Assembly: GCF_020520425.1 (NCBI RefSeq)
Contig: NC_079491.1
Location: forward strand, 111,228,652-111,292,651
Origin: Spinacia oleracea
Taxonomy: Eukaryota; Streptophyta; Magnoliopsida; Caryophyllales; Amaranthaceae
Direction: 5' to 3'
DNA: 64,000 nucleotides
Under the pieces are notes generated by a model that was given only the letters and a program-made list of their open reading frames with translations, had not been told where the DNA came from and searched no databases. The translations under genes and the position numbers were made by a program. This document shows positions 46,090 through 56,442 of this stretch, in pieces (position 1 is the stretch's first letter; each line of letters begins with the position of its first letter).

Positions 46090-47730
46090 TAGCAACAAAA
46101 CCAGCAGCTATTTTGAACTGTACTTCCATCAGCTTCTGTCTTGTTGAGACTATAACCCTCTGTAACTGAAATGTCTCCTCCAGGAAGTGCTATAGTAGTG
46201 AAAGAAAAAAAAAGAGCAAGCTCTCGGTATATAACTAGTGGATGCAAAAATCCAATTTACTTGAGATTTTATGCACGCAAACAATGCATCATTGAGCTCC
46301 AAAATTAAAACATTGGCTAAATATGTAATCAAGTTCATCATGGTGGTCTTCCCCTTCATGATGAATGGGCCATGGCCCGGTCCAACCCGTTTAAGACTTA
46401 TCTTGATCCGACCTGACCCCGCCCATTTAACCCTGACCTACCCCATTGCACAGGCCTACAGTCACAACAAAAGATAACAAATATTCAAATTTCCTAGAGG
46501 AGAAATAGCCATTCCCATAATTTTGTATAACTGGCTTGCTACTGAAATTCCAAAATGTGCAATATGACATATATAGCTGAATACATAATTGGAACATGAG
46601 AAATGTAATATGTACAGTTATCATATGAAAATGGCTCAAATAACTACTTATGCTTCTTACTTTCTTTGAAGTTGCAAGACTGCATTACAAATCAAGGTAA
46701 AATGGAAACTGCCTCTCCATTTGCAAGGATAAGGCCACATGCATCTTCATATCTTATCACCCAACTGGTAGGAGGTACATTTAAGGCACTGGAGCACTGA
46801 TTATGATCACAAAGAAGAAGAAGATTAAATCAAACCTTACCTCAAGGTCTAAAACATGAAACCACCTACACAGAAATCAACCTGGTCATCCATCATCACC
46901 CAAAAATTCATCCAAACTGATCATTAAACTCTCATGCACTACTTCCAAAATGTTCTTGCTTCATTAAAGAACTTTCTCTCCATAACAATGAAAGCTAAGT
47001 GGAAGAAATACTTGTATTCTTCTCCTATTCTAGAGTTCTAGATAACTAAAAAAGTAGCAGCCTCAACCACCCGGCCTGTTGTGTTCTCTTTTGTAAACAA
47101 AACTCTGTATTTTGTATTTTGTAATAGTAAATACCAAAGTAGTTTCTCTATAATGTCATAAATGGACCATCAAGATTCAATAATCAAAATATGTTAAAAT
47201 TCAGAGTCCATTATCCCATAATTAAAATTTGAAAACATAAGGGAGCAACAATTAAATTACTTACAACCATAATAAAAATGGAAGCAGCAGCACCCTTCCA
47301 CTTAGGATCATTGTCACGGAAAATTTGCCCTATGTCCGGAAGCCCTAATGCCCCCAATATTGCATACACCACGCAATGAAGCAGCACATCCCCTATAGTC
47401 ATTCAAAAAACACACACATAAATTTCTATATCCACTTCAAATTTGCACACACAAAAATATGAACTAAAAATCATTCAACACCCATAAATCACAGAGAATA
47501 TATCTCCATCTAAAATACAAACCAAAGCACAACATTTGTTTTGTAGAACAAACATTACAAACAATTGAAACCCCAATTAGTTTCGAGATTAGTGTTCCTT
47601 ACCGATCAATTGGGGTACCCAATTCAGAAGATAGGCGGCGATTAGAAGAAGTAGTGCGGTCCATTTGCTGAAGTCTGGCCTTGATAGCTTTAGTCCTCTT
47701 AAATGTCAGACCCACAGAGAAGGATGCAAA
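46090..47730 (-). pseudogene. Exons of an unrecognised plant membrane-type protein
   Basis: Several minus-strand segments look like exons. About 47,720-47,617 encodes LSRPDFSKWTALLLLIAAYL and NWVPQLIG before a GTAAG donor. About 47,397-47,273 encodes [34 protein letters not shown] and ends at GTAAGT. About 46,801-46,735 encodes PPTSWVIRYEDACGLILANG before a stop. At 46,345-46,265 (YLANVLILELNDALFACIKS, then a donor) and 46,200-46,090 other coding-like stretches occur. The first two contain hydrophobic membrane segments and join in phase. No clear ATG exon links to 47,720 (an in-frame TGA lies just upstream), so the gene may be incomplete or captured. Function unknown. Confidence 0.45.
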
Positions 47731-48160
47731 CGAAGCAAACTAATTACATCAATTAACAACCAATGAACACATATAATCAACATAGTTCAATGTAAATTAG
47801 TGAAAATTAGATCAACAACAAAATTAAAAACCCTCGAATGAGCAAGTTGGATAGCTAGAATCACGAAACTTGCACACATTTTTTAAAATTTACTGTGAAA
47901 ATAGGACAAATCCAGATCCATAACAACAATTGACCGGCGAATTTTCAAAGCAATTCAAAAATTAATCAAAAAAGCAGAGAGATTGAAAGAAATAATTACT
48001 TTGATAATTCGAGGAGATAATGAGGCAAAACGGATTAGGTTGCCGAGAAGCGGACGTCGATGGAAGGCCGAGCAGGGTGATGGTGGAGACGGCGGTGATG
48101 GCAGACGGATGAGACAACATTTGCTAAATTTCGCACGCATCGCGTGCATAAAATTCATTT
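47731..48160 (-). other. Possible leader exon and Helitron-like hairpin
   Basis: A Pro/Ser-rich frame at 48,140-47,997 ends at a GTAATT and could be a first exon of the gene downstream, but phase is unproven. Minus-strand hairpin GCACGCGATGCGTGC (about 48,133-48,148) is followed by TTTAG, like the Helitron 3' end at 41,199. Confidence 0.35.
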
Positions 48161-48812
48161 CTATAATAAGGAGTCTCCGAAGTTCGATTCAGACAGCTTT
48201 TAAAATAATTTAATAATTACCTGACAATCAACATTTAGCATAAAATTATAATGTAATGTTTACACTTTAGAGTACCCAAAATCACAATCTTACACATTTT
48301 AATCAAATTCTAAAAACAACTAAGAGCCTAGTTTTGAATAATAACTCGGAATCCCTTACCCAAAACCGTTCCATACAGGATGTCTCTATTGTTACAATAC
48401 CATATCCCTACTCAGATAATGCATAACAACATCAACAACAGGCCAACAAAAACAACGACGACAATAGAACAGTACAATGTGACATTTCTCGTCTACTGGT
48501 AAATTGTTGACATTTCCAAGTAACATACTCGATCTTTGAACAAATATTGTTTCTTAATTAATTTGTTAACATTTTCAGTACAATTAAAGATGTCAATTTC
48601 ATGGATGAACAACACTCGCACCTTCATCTCTCTCATCTGAAAACCTCAGATTCTATCAAAAGTGTATATTGGTACCATCATTTAATTATCGAATCTCGAA
48701 TTAAATCAATTAATTACTTATAAAACCCCAATTTCTTGAATACAGCCATGAAACATAACTTATATAGCTTGGTAGGCGGTGGAGCGACGAAACAACGCCG
48801 ATAGTCAAGAAC
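48161..48812. other. Unassigned DNA left of the Ogre/Tat-like region
   Basis: No gene supported. The left border of the retroelement remnant that follows could not be fixed. Confidence 0.35.
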
Positions 48813-49217
48813 TTGGCATTATTGCCCAAAAAAAGCGAATTTCCAGGATATCCCAAACCCGAACCCTTCGTTCAGGATGGCTTGCTAAAATCCGGATTTG
48901 AAATTTTCCATGACTGCCACACCTTGGATGAGGCACCCCACCTCACCAAGACTAAAACAGCTGAAATATTGGACAACCAGGCTCTATGGACATTGTTTAA
49001 CGAATCGAGGCCTATGGAGAACGAGACTGTGATGACTACCCTAGCTTTACAAGATGAAGGTTTCGATCCAACCCGGTTAATCTCTCCTTCATCAACACTA
49101 GAAGAGATCGAGAACGGATGGGTGAAGACATATCAGTGGGTCAATGCAAAAGGAATAGAATTCAAGATGAGTACCGGTGAAGGACCGAAGTTTTATGAGA
49201 CTAAACCCCAGGCTTGA
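48813..49217 (+). CDS. Unrecognised 134-residue ORF, probably part of a degraded retroelement
   Basis: Open frame, first residue from TTG (MALLPKKSEFPGYPKPEPF), ending TKPQA. It contains LWTLFNESRPMENETVMTTL and NGWVKTYQWVNAKGIEF, well-formed and non-repetitive, so real coding history is likely. No catalytic motif is visible. It is followed by an AT-rich 3' UTR-like stretch with AATAAAGG near 49,363. It lies on the strand of the Ogre/Tat-like LTR at 54,342, upstream of it, and may be the remnant of an ORF of that element. No function assigned. Confidence 0.45.
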   Translation: MALLPKKSEFPGYPKPEPFVQDGLLKSGFEIFHDCHTLDEAPHLTKTKTAEILDNQALWTLFNESRPMENETVMTTLALQDEGFDPTRLISPSSTLEEIENGWVKTYQWVNAKGIEFKMSTGEGPKFYETKPQA

Positions 49218-50551
49218 GCCACATAGAGCACCATTAGTAAAAAGCTCCTAGTAGTTCTTTAGATTGTAAAAAAATAATAGAGACTTTAGATGGTCCTAAG
49301 GCCCCTTAGAATATAGGTCAGTTTTATTTCAGTGTGTTTTCCTTACTTTCCAAATCAATAAAGGCGTAACATTTCTCCTAATTTTTTTATTCTAACACTA
49401 AATAAGCACCAAATGTACTTGCAAAATACAAAAATAAAGAGGCGGCCTACTCTAGGCCCAACAAACAAGGCCCACTCGGCCTTGAAATAGTGCCATGGGG
49501 ACTAATTCCCGAAACCCACAAAAATAAACCGCACCATCCCATTCATATCCCCAAAACATAAAAGTCAACCAGTGTAACCATAAAAATCAACCCATACAAC
49601 CCAAAGAAGTAAAAGAAAATCAAAATCCAAAACGAAAGCAATGCTTAAAAGGGGAATTAATAAAATATAACCCCCACCAATCCTTCAAAAACGACACGCA
49701 CCTCAACCCACCTCAAAATCCTACACAAAGATCTTCATAACTTCCGCACCCTAACTCCATTTTCAAAACTGTTTCGAGTCACGAATAGAAAAAATTAATC
49801 CGGACAAAAATGCATTTCACGCTAACAGTCAAAAAGCCTCCGAAATAGCCTCAAAATTGACTTTAAATACGAGCAAAAAATCAAGGCACAAAAAAAAGAA
49901 ATAAATGCAAGAACATGTGAAGCAAAGCGTCAAAAACGACCGCCAGAAATCATTTTCAGCGCCCAGGGCTGGGCGCCGAAATCTTTGACGCCCCAGGCTG
50001 GGCGTTGAAACTCTCTGCCTGCCTAATTTTTTTCCAGAAGTGCTCGTCATTTTATCCGCACACAACGGAAAAATAACGAACACTTGGGGGGTACAGTACG
50101 TATCCAAATAGGCTTACCAAAAATATAGCCATACAAATTAGTCGAATTTCATTTTTACGCGACTTATGGCAAAAAACGACAGATGAAAATAATGATAATA
50201 CTTCACTCATTTGACCGATTAAGTAATATGCTTCCACCTCAGGGCATATCTACCGAAATCCGGCATACTAGAACTTATTCTAAGCTAGAACTACGCGCGA
50301 CCTGATTCTGACAAGATACGTAGGCAATCCTTACCAAGGATTCGGTCCAATAAAAAAAACACATATTCTTTGTGCAAAAAGTGTTAGACATATAAAAACA
50401 TAAAAAAAGAGGAGAAACAAAAATAAATGAAAATGAAAAATAAAAATACGCCTTTATTGAAAAAATAATAAGAAGGAAAACAAAGTGCTAAGAATAAAAA
50501 CAAACACAACTGAAATAAATAAAGGGCACCTACACCCTAGCAAGAACTACA
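49218..50551. other. Retroelement spacer
   Basis: AT-rich; 49,640-50,520 is mostly A-rich on this strand. Contains double-palindrome copy 1. No gene supported. Confidence 0.45.
49957..50010. repeat. GC-rich double palindrome, copy 1
   Basis: CAGCGCCCAGGGCTGGGCGC, then CGAAATCTTTGA, then CGCCCCAGGCTGGGCGTTGA. Each half can fold on itself; the halves also resemble each other. Confidence 0.9.
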
Positions 50552-51484
50552 CTACTCTAGTTCTTCCGGATCATCAAATAAAGTCTTGTAGAGGGCAATG
50601 TTCGCAGGATCCACCCCCACAGTCTTCTGCGCTGCCCCAATATCAATCTCCATAAGAACCGGCTCCTGGACACTAACTTCCAAAGATGCCAAGGCTTCAG
50701 AAACATTCTCAGTTATAGCCCGCTCAGCCTCAAGGGCACAAACAATGGTGGGAGAAGGATTATTATCATCAACTAGACTAGCCACTGTTTCTACAGGCGG
50801 CTGAGCCTTCCTAACCCATACATTGTTCCGGCGACGATCTCCGCAAGAGCTTGCATTTCTTTGAACAACAGCAGGCCCCTTCATGTTAGGCATCTTTTTA
50901 GGCCTGAAACTGGAACGGGGAGGAACTTCCTTTCGCTTTCGATCAGGACGAGCTTTCACAGTCTTAATACTATAGGTACGAGGTTTGGCAGAATCAGGAC
51001 CCCCATTTCGAGCCTCGGTCCTCACATCTTTATCATCGGAGCTCATCCACAACTTGTAGTTTTCAGAAAGACCCACAAAGCCATTTGTAGCTACGGCCCA
51101 ACGCGGGAGACCATCATAATACTTAGCCCACGCTAGAACCCGTGCTTGTGAAAAGGCCGCTACCTTAGGTGGTACCGTATCAGAAAAAGGGATAGTCTGC
51201 CTTAAACCATATTGACGCATGACTCGGTAAGGGAAAATATAAATAGGACGAGATAGCCCCAACAAAGAAACATAAACCGATACATCAGAACCCCCTGTCA
51301 TAGTAGTCAAACCCCACCATGGTACCACCCACTTAATAGAACAAATGCCATAAGTAAAGAAGGAGGTCCATTCGGCCTCGTCCTGGCCTTGGTGCAAGTA
51401 TTTTCGGTTACCCAAGGCTATAGGGAGATAATGTTTAGGATCGGCAGGAGCTTCCAAAAGTCTAAGCCGTTCCACGAGCCAAAT

Positions 51485-51653
51485 CTGCAAAAAGTGGGCA
51501 CGATCAAAAAATAATAAAAGAAAACGGTTCCTGGTGCGCAGTTTCAACGCCCAGGACCAGGCGCCAAAAATTCTAGCGCCCAACCTTGGGCGCTGAAACT
51601 CATTGTGTACGCAAAAAAAAACGTGTATACGTGCGCAAGGAAAAATCGATTAC
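51485..51653 (-). other. Intron of the antisense gene
   Basis: GTAATCG donor after CTGCAG, acceptor TTTTTGCAG. It contains double-palindrome copy 2 (51,545-51,597). Confidence 0.7.
51545..51597. repeat. GC-rich double palindrome, copy 2
   Basis: CAACGCCCAGGACCAGGCGC, spacer CAAAAATTCTA, GCGCCCAACCTTGGGCGCTG. Lies inside the intron. Confidence 0.9.
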
Positions 51654-52369
51654 CTGCAGTAATAGGGGGCTTCCCTTAAAATGTTCAGATTTGGCATCCT
51701 TCTTCAGCTCATCCGCATTCAGCAAAGTCTCGGCAACAACCAACGGCATAATAGAATAACAACTTTCCATCTGGCTAATCAAGGGGATCAACCTTATGTC
51801 ACCGAACGCGCCATTGTTATTCGACAGAAAATAGTGATTCAACAAGCAAAATACAAGGGCTCGAATATTCAATTTCTGTACGGTCATATTCTTAATAGGC
51901 CTAAAGTGATGTTTTACAAGTTTTGCCAAGTTAACCTCGTCACCTACAACAATTTAAGCAAACATGTTATCATCTAGTCCTAGGAAAGCCCCTATGGTTG
52001 TTTTACCCTCTTCAATAGTGCCAGGGGTAGCAGGAGTAGCATTAGTAGGATAACCAAGGATCGCAGCAAATTCATCTGGCAAAGGACATATTTCGTTGCC
52101 CCGAAAGGCAAAAACATGATGATCGGAGTCCCAAAAGCTTAGAGCAGCATGCAGAAAGTTATAATCAATATTAATTTGTTGTAAGCCTAAAAGTGCCTCT
52201 AAGTGGTATTCTTTTAACAAAGCCTTTTCTGTGGGAGTAAGGGCCTGTAGCCAACGCCTAACAGTCCGTTGGAGTGAGAAAGTAGGGATCGACATGGCAA
52301 AAGCAATGAGTAATTAAAACACAGAGAGAAGGAAATTGAGAGTGGTGGAAAATAGGGACGTATCTAGCC

Positions 52370-52380
52370 CCTATATATAG
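52370..52380 (-). promoter_or_regulatory. TATA box of the antisense gene
   Basis: CTATATATAG on the minus strand, about 80 bp upstream of the ATG at 52,295, a normal plant spacing. Confidence 0.6.
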
Positions 52381-52463
52381 CTGAACGCACCCAGTGACAT
52401 CCTGATCCCATTCGGAGACGTGTTAGGAAATCCGAAAGTCAAATATCACCAGGAAAAGACTTC

Positions 52464-52518
52464 CAGCGCCCATGGTTGGGCACTGAAATGTTTAACGCCT
52501 AGCCTTGGGCGCCGGAAA
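52464..52518. repeat. GC-rich double palindrome, copy 3
   Basis: CAGCGCCCATGGTTGGGCAC, spacer, ACGCCTAGCCTTGGGCGCCG. Located upstream of the antisense promoter. Confidence 0.9.
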
Positions 52519-53320
52519 TGCAGCCCAAGGCCCAGATTTCACAAAACGTGGAACAGGAAAGGACTTAAAACCGTGTTGCTAAACACGAGGCCCTATTGTA
52601 AGTAGGATCAAGCCCAAAAGCACCTTTAGCTCCCAAATAAGCAAAAATAAACATTAAAACTTGGTCGAAACTTAGACTTGTCTCAGAAAATGCTTATGTA
52701 CACTTTTCAAATCAAAATAAATATCATGGTCATTCTTCGAAACACCAAAAAAATGTGTGTCGTTAAGTCGTTGGTTTCCCAAATAAAAAAATGTTTGTCT
52801 GTCAAAGGATTAATCCGGGCCAAGCTAAAACCGGATGTCGCCTGAAAACTGAAGTCGCACTCCACGGCTTCGCTAAAATAGCAAACTACTATAAAAGGTC
52901 GCTCGCGCATACGAGCATGACCCCAAACATGATTACAAGATAGGAAAAACGACCGACGAGCCCCAGTGCTTGGGGGCTCGCGAAAAAATATACTCCAACA
53001 AGGAGCGCACAATCAAAATCACCTTCCCGGACTACGCCATACACCATCTCATGTTTGGATATCTCAAAGAAAAAGCAGGTTCGACCTTAGAGAAAGGTCG
53101 TCATTAGACCAAGTAGTGGCAAAAATCGAGCCGTAAAGACTAGCTCAAAACCACGAAAGCAGACGGTCGCAAGACAAAGGTTCGTCTAAACCCGTTGTCA
53201 ACCCACGTTCAGGTTACAACTAAATCCGAGCATCCCTCGAAAGAATTCGCTCTTGCAAGAATGAATAAAAGAAATTCTCAAAAAAATCACGATGAAAAAA
53301 GTAGGAAACTTGCCCATCTT
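52519..53320. other. Retroelement spacer
   Basis: No supported coding region. Confidence 0.4.
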
Positions 53321-53374
53321 AGTGGGCAGGATCGCGTCACGAACCACGCGAGTCCCAAATTGAAAAACGAATTC

Positions 53375-53690
53375 AGGGGCGTCCACCCTCAGCGGACAGG
53401 GCTCGCCCACCCGCAGCAGGCGGGGTCTGCGTCACTAGCCGCGCAGGTCCTCAGTTTTCAAAAAATAGAATCTTCAAAAACAAAATGAAATAGGCTTGCC
53501 ATCTTCAGCCGGCGGGGTCTACGGCGCAAACCACGTAGGTCCTTATTTTCAAAAAATAAACACAAACAAATTTCAAAACCGATTCGTCCACTTCTATCGG
53601 ACGGGGTGTCCACCCTTAGCGGACAGGCTCACCATCTTTAGCCGGCGGGGTCTGCGTCACTAACCGCGCAGGTCCTTAGGCGCTGCAGCG
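53375..53690 (+). repeat. Minisatellite: GGCGGGGTCTGCG...CGCGCAGGTCCT units
   Basis: Three main units at about 53,417, 53,508 and 53,645 (GCCGGCGGGGTCTGCGTCAC, then CCGCGCAGGTCCT), with related CACCCTCAGCGGACAGG pieces between. Typical of hypervariable 3' regions of Ogre/Tat elements. Confidence 0.8.
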
Positions 53691-53694
53691 ATAA

Positions 53695-53935
53695 CTCTTT
53701 TTGGTTTTCCGTTTTTCCCAAAAGCGATGTGAGTAGCTTTTGGTTTTCCGTTTTTCCAAAAAAAAGCGATGTGAGTAGTTTCCCTTTTTCCAAAATTCAA
53801 AGATTGGTTTTTCGTTTTTCCAAAAAAGAACGATGTGAGTAGCTTTCCTTTTTCCAAAAAAAAAAAAAAATTCAAAAATTGGTTTTCCGTTTTTTCCAAA
53901 AAAGAACGATGTGCTGGATTTTCCTTCGTTTTACG
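53695..53935 (+). repeat. Minisatellite: TTGGTTTTCCGTTTTTCC...GCGATGTGAGTAG units
   Basis: About four to five units of 50-65 bp with variable A runs; the unit boundary is GCGATGTGAGTAG or ACGATGTG. Confidence 0.88.
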
Positions 53936-54059
53936 TCCCATAAAAACAAGGGGGTTTTCTCGTTTAGCTAACCCTAAAAATGAGAATCTTTAAAAACATT
54001 TTTACCTCGTGATTGGGCTTGGCCAGGCCCAATTGCACTTTACAGCTTTGATTTCGAAA

Positions 54060-54200
54060 ACATCTGTAGCTACTCCCAATGACAAAGTGAGGGAGTTTCT
54101 ACGCACCTTTAGATCCTTCCAATGACAAAGTGAGGAAGTTTCTATACTATCAGTTGACAAATCCCAATGACACGTGAGGGATATGTCGACACTTCAAAGT
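54060..54200 (+). repeat. Short tandem repeat CCCAATGACAAAGTGAGGGA
   Basis: Three diverged units near 54,076, 54,118 and 54,166. Confidence 0.7.
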
Positions 54201-54325
54201 GATGACCCTTAAGTCAAATGTTATCACTCGGGGGCTCGTGAGACCCTCGCAAAAAACAGGTCACCATGGCTTGTGTGACGCACTCCGTCTAATACTTTGA
54301 CCATCGTCTTACTCCAAGACTCAGT

Positions 54326-54341
54326 CAAAGTGGGGGCTAAC
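54326..54341 (+). other. Polypurine tract before Ogre/Tat-like LTR
   Basis: AAAGTGGGGGCTAAC directly precedes TGTAGACACC. Confidence 0.75.
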
Positions 54342-54820
54342 TGTAGACACCTACTTTTGTCCCCATTCCTGAAAGGGAAGGTTCGATGATGAAAACATAA
54401 ATCTCCACTTGACAACGCATCTCCTATAAAATAACGAATCTCAATCACCCTTCTCGTTTCACCCGAAACCTGCTATCTATAGAAACCTGCTATTTATGGA
54501 AACCTGCTAAAAATAGTAACTGCCGTAAAGGGTAGCTTCTAAAAGTGGCAAGTCATAAAAGATAGAAACCTGTCAGAATTAGGTGTTGCACTCCAACATA
54601 AATCCTAAATGAGATAGAAAACTGCGAGAATCCTATTCCTAATATGATTCGGAAATAAGAGTTACGTATTAATTAAAATCCTAACGAGCCTAGAGTTCGT
54701 AACGGGCCCAGACGCATTCCGTCATGAAATTGATACGCACCAAAAGACTCGATTAAGTCTCAAACACTACGGATTTCAGGAATCCGAATCTGACTAAGAA
54801 AACAGCCCAGACCCTATTTT

Positions 54821-54873
54821 CAACGCCTGGCTCTGGGCGCCGAAATCTTCGGCGCCTAGGCCTGGGCGCTGGA
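54821..54873. repeat. GC-rich double palindrome, copy 4
   Basis: CAACGCCTGGCTCTGGGCGC, CGAAATCTTC, GGCGCCTAGGCCTGGGCGCT. Lies in the LTR about 80 bp upstream of its TATA box. Confidence 0.9.
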
Positions 54874-54950
54874 ATTACCTGGGTACGTGTTTTTTCCTAA
54901 TTCTTCATGGATTAGAGCTCTGCAATTCTATCTTTCCACAAACTCTTTTC

Positions 54951-54960
54951 TATAAATATA
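54951..54960 (+). promoter_or_regulatory. TATA box of Ogre/Tat-like LTR
   Basis: TATAAATATA. Confidence 0.65.
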
Positions 54961-55673
54961 GCCCAAGTTCGACGTGAAATCACAACACACAGTTCATATT
55001 CTGAGTATTGACTCCAACCCCTAGCCTAAGCCTCACGCTGCGAAATTGTTCACGCGTTCTGTCGCAATCGATCCATAAATCGAACAGAACGTATCATGTC
55101 CCATAATTTGAGATTCGTTAAATAAAAAGGAGAAATAGCAAAGTCAAAGTGGTTAGTTTTCTGAGAACCGTGACGCACCTCTCAAGGGTGCGTCGTAATG
55201 TGCCCCTTTTCTATGATTTAATCGCTTTCCTCGCCCTTTTTATGAACTGTTAAACTAACTAAATCTGATTGTTCTACCACGCCTAACAAATATAATATTT
55301 TTGGGAAATTGGATTATCATGCTAGGTCCCTTAATGCTATTTAAATCAGATAATCGCGATCGATCTAGTATTATATGTTGTATATTGCTAAAATCAACTC
55401 AGATTAGTTTAATAGTTAACGCATGTCCCTTCAATTATTTATGCTGAGCTAGTAAGGATATCCTGCCTCTGGAGTTATCGAAGAGCGAGTACTCCTCTCG
55501 GTAGTTACAGTCCCCTGAACCCTCAATCTCTACCTTGCGGGTGTATGTTGAGAGATCCCCACACCAGGGATCACAAGGGAACCTACGGCCGTCGTGGTCA
55601 AACATAATTGCACTCCCTTTATGTCACGATAACCGGGTTTTGTCAGTTTTTCTCATTGTCGTTAAAAACTGAA

Positions 55674-55683
55674 TGGCGACTCC
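55674..55683 (+). other. PBS-like sequence after the Ogre/Tat-like LTR
   Basis: TGGCGACTCC resembles the tRNA-Arg primer site used by Ogre/Tat elements. Confidence 0.5.
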
Positions 55684-55811
55684 TATATTACTAATCAATT
55701 GGGTGTAAACTCACAGGAAATCCAATTACACTTGATTGAATAAAAAGAATCGTCACACCCACGAGGGACGAGGTCACGCATTAGCCTCGTGCTTTTTCGA
55801 CCCCCTCACAC

Positions 55812-56255
55812 CTACGGGTTTAATCAAGAGTAAGTTGTGGCATTAATATTACTCCTTCCTTCCCAGATTAGTTGTTACACTTACATTTGCACAAAATTTT
55901 AGGTGATAAGTGGTTGTTTGGTTATCAATTGTTATTTTATTGAAAAGGGAGATGTGATAGGAGTTAGTGGGGTATTTTTTTAATTGAATGAGAGAGGGTG
56001 TGGGGACAAAAAAAATTTAGTAGGAAGAGAGAGACAATTTCATAATTGTGGGGTCATTCATAATTTAGAAGTGTAACAATTAATATGGGACGGACGAAAA
56101 AGGAAAGTGTAACAACTAATCTGGGACGGAGGGAGTATTAATTCCACTTGAAATGAAGCGACCTCTAGATAGGCATTCAGATCACTTGATTTCACTTAAT
56201 AAATAACTTGTTTAATTAATACTGAACCGCATTTATTAGACTTATCATTAAATGC
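55812..56255 (-). repeat. Inverted fragment of the copia-family LTR, split by a Stowaway MITE
   Basis: Left part (ACGGGTTTAATCAAGAGTAA) and right part (ATTAATTCCACTTGAAATGA to TTATTAGACTTATCATT) together form the reverse complement of the first 200 bp or so of the copia LTR, with about 10% mismatch by eye. Confidence 0.85.
55852..56135. mobile_element. Stowaway-type MITE
   Basis: 284 bp, ends CTCCTTCCTTCCCAGATTAG and the complement of CTAATCTGGGACGGAGGGAG, flanked by TA (55,850-55,851; 56,136-56,137). Inserted in the inverted LTR fragment. Confidence 0.92.
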
Positions 56256-56442
56256 ATTAATTTTATTAAGTTGGTGATGGTAGTAGTTTTGTTAGGTTTT
56301 GCTTGTGTTAGTAAATTCCTGTTTAAGTTTGTTGATGTTGGTAATCAATTCTGGCTTTGGTTGATATGGATGTTAATTGGAGATGTTGTGCCAACGACAA
56401 AATTACGGTTAGTTTTTAGATGCTGGAAGTTGGGGTGTAATG

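Larger units (their letters stand above)
50552..52295 (-). pseudogene. Antisense spliced gene, plant-mobile-domain/DUF7745-like, one nonsense codon
   Basis: Exon 1 (52,295-51,654) starts MSIPTFSLQRTVRRWLQAL. It contains HVFAFRGNEICPLPDEFAAI and LGYPTNATP, typical of the plant-mobile-domain-like family found in host genes and in Tat/Ogre retrotransposons. A GT-AG intron follows (51,653-51,485), then exon 2 (51,484-50,552) with WLVERLRLLEAP, YGICSIKWVVPWWG, LSRPIYIFPYRVMRQYG and a basic then acidic tail ending DDPEELE. Phase is kept across the intron, total about 524 residues. A TAA at 51,954-51,956 is the only break seen. A TATA box lies about 80 bp upstream. Function of these proteins in retroelements is unclear. 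Confidence 0.75.
54342..55673 (+). repeat. Ogre/Tat-like LTR
   Basis: Starts TGTAGACACCTACTTTTGTC after a polypurine tract. TATAAATATA at 54,951-54,960 gives a promoter. The end is placed before TGGCGACTCC at 55,674, a PBS-like sequence; the terminal CA is not preserved. Contains double-palindrome copy 4 in U3. Confidence 0.7.
48813..55810 (+). mobile_element. Ogre/Tat-like Ty3/gypsy element, 3' part with LTR
   Basis: An LTR starting TGTAGACACCTACTTTTGTC (54,342), a start typical of Tat/Ogre elements, is preceded by a polypurine tract and by a long spacer with tandem repeats and an antisense gene, as known for this group. After the LTR a PBS-like TGGCGACTCC and leader-like sequence (CACACCCACGAGGGACGAGG) continue to about 55,810. 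No RT or integrase is visible. Left border unknown. Confidence 0.65.

Noticed and set aside
46360-46460. GGGCCATGGCCCGGTCCAACCC-type GC-rich tract
   Set aside because: Looks like a fragment of a common plant short repeat, but ends and target duplication could not be found.
53195-53488. 97-residue ORF in the Ogre/Tat-like spacer
   Set aside because: It runs into the minisatellite, has no conserved motif and no supporting splice or promoter signals.
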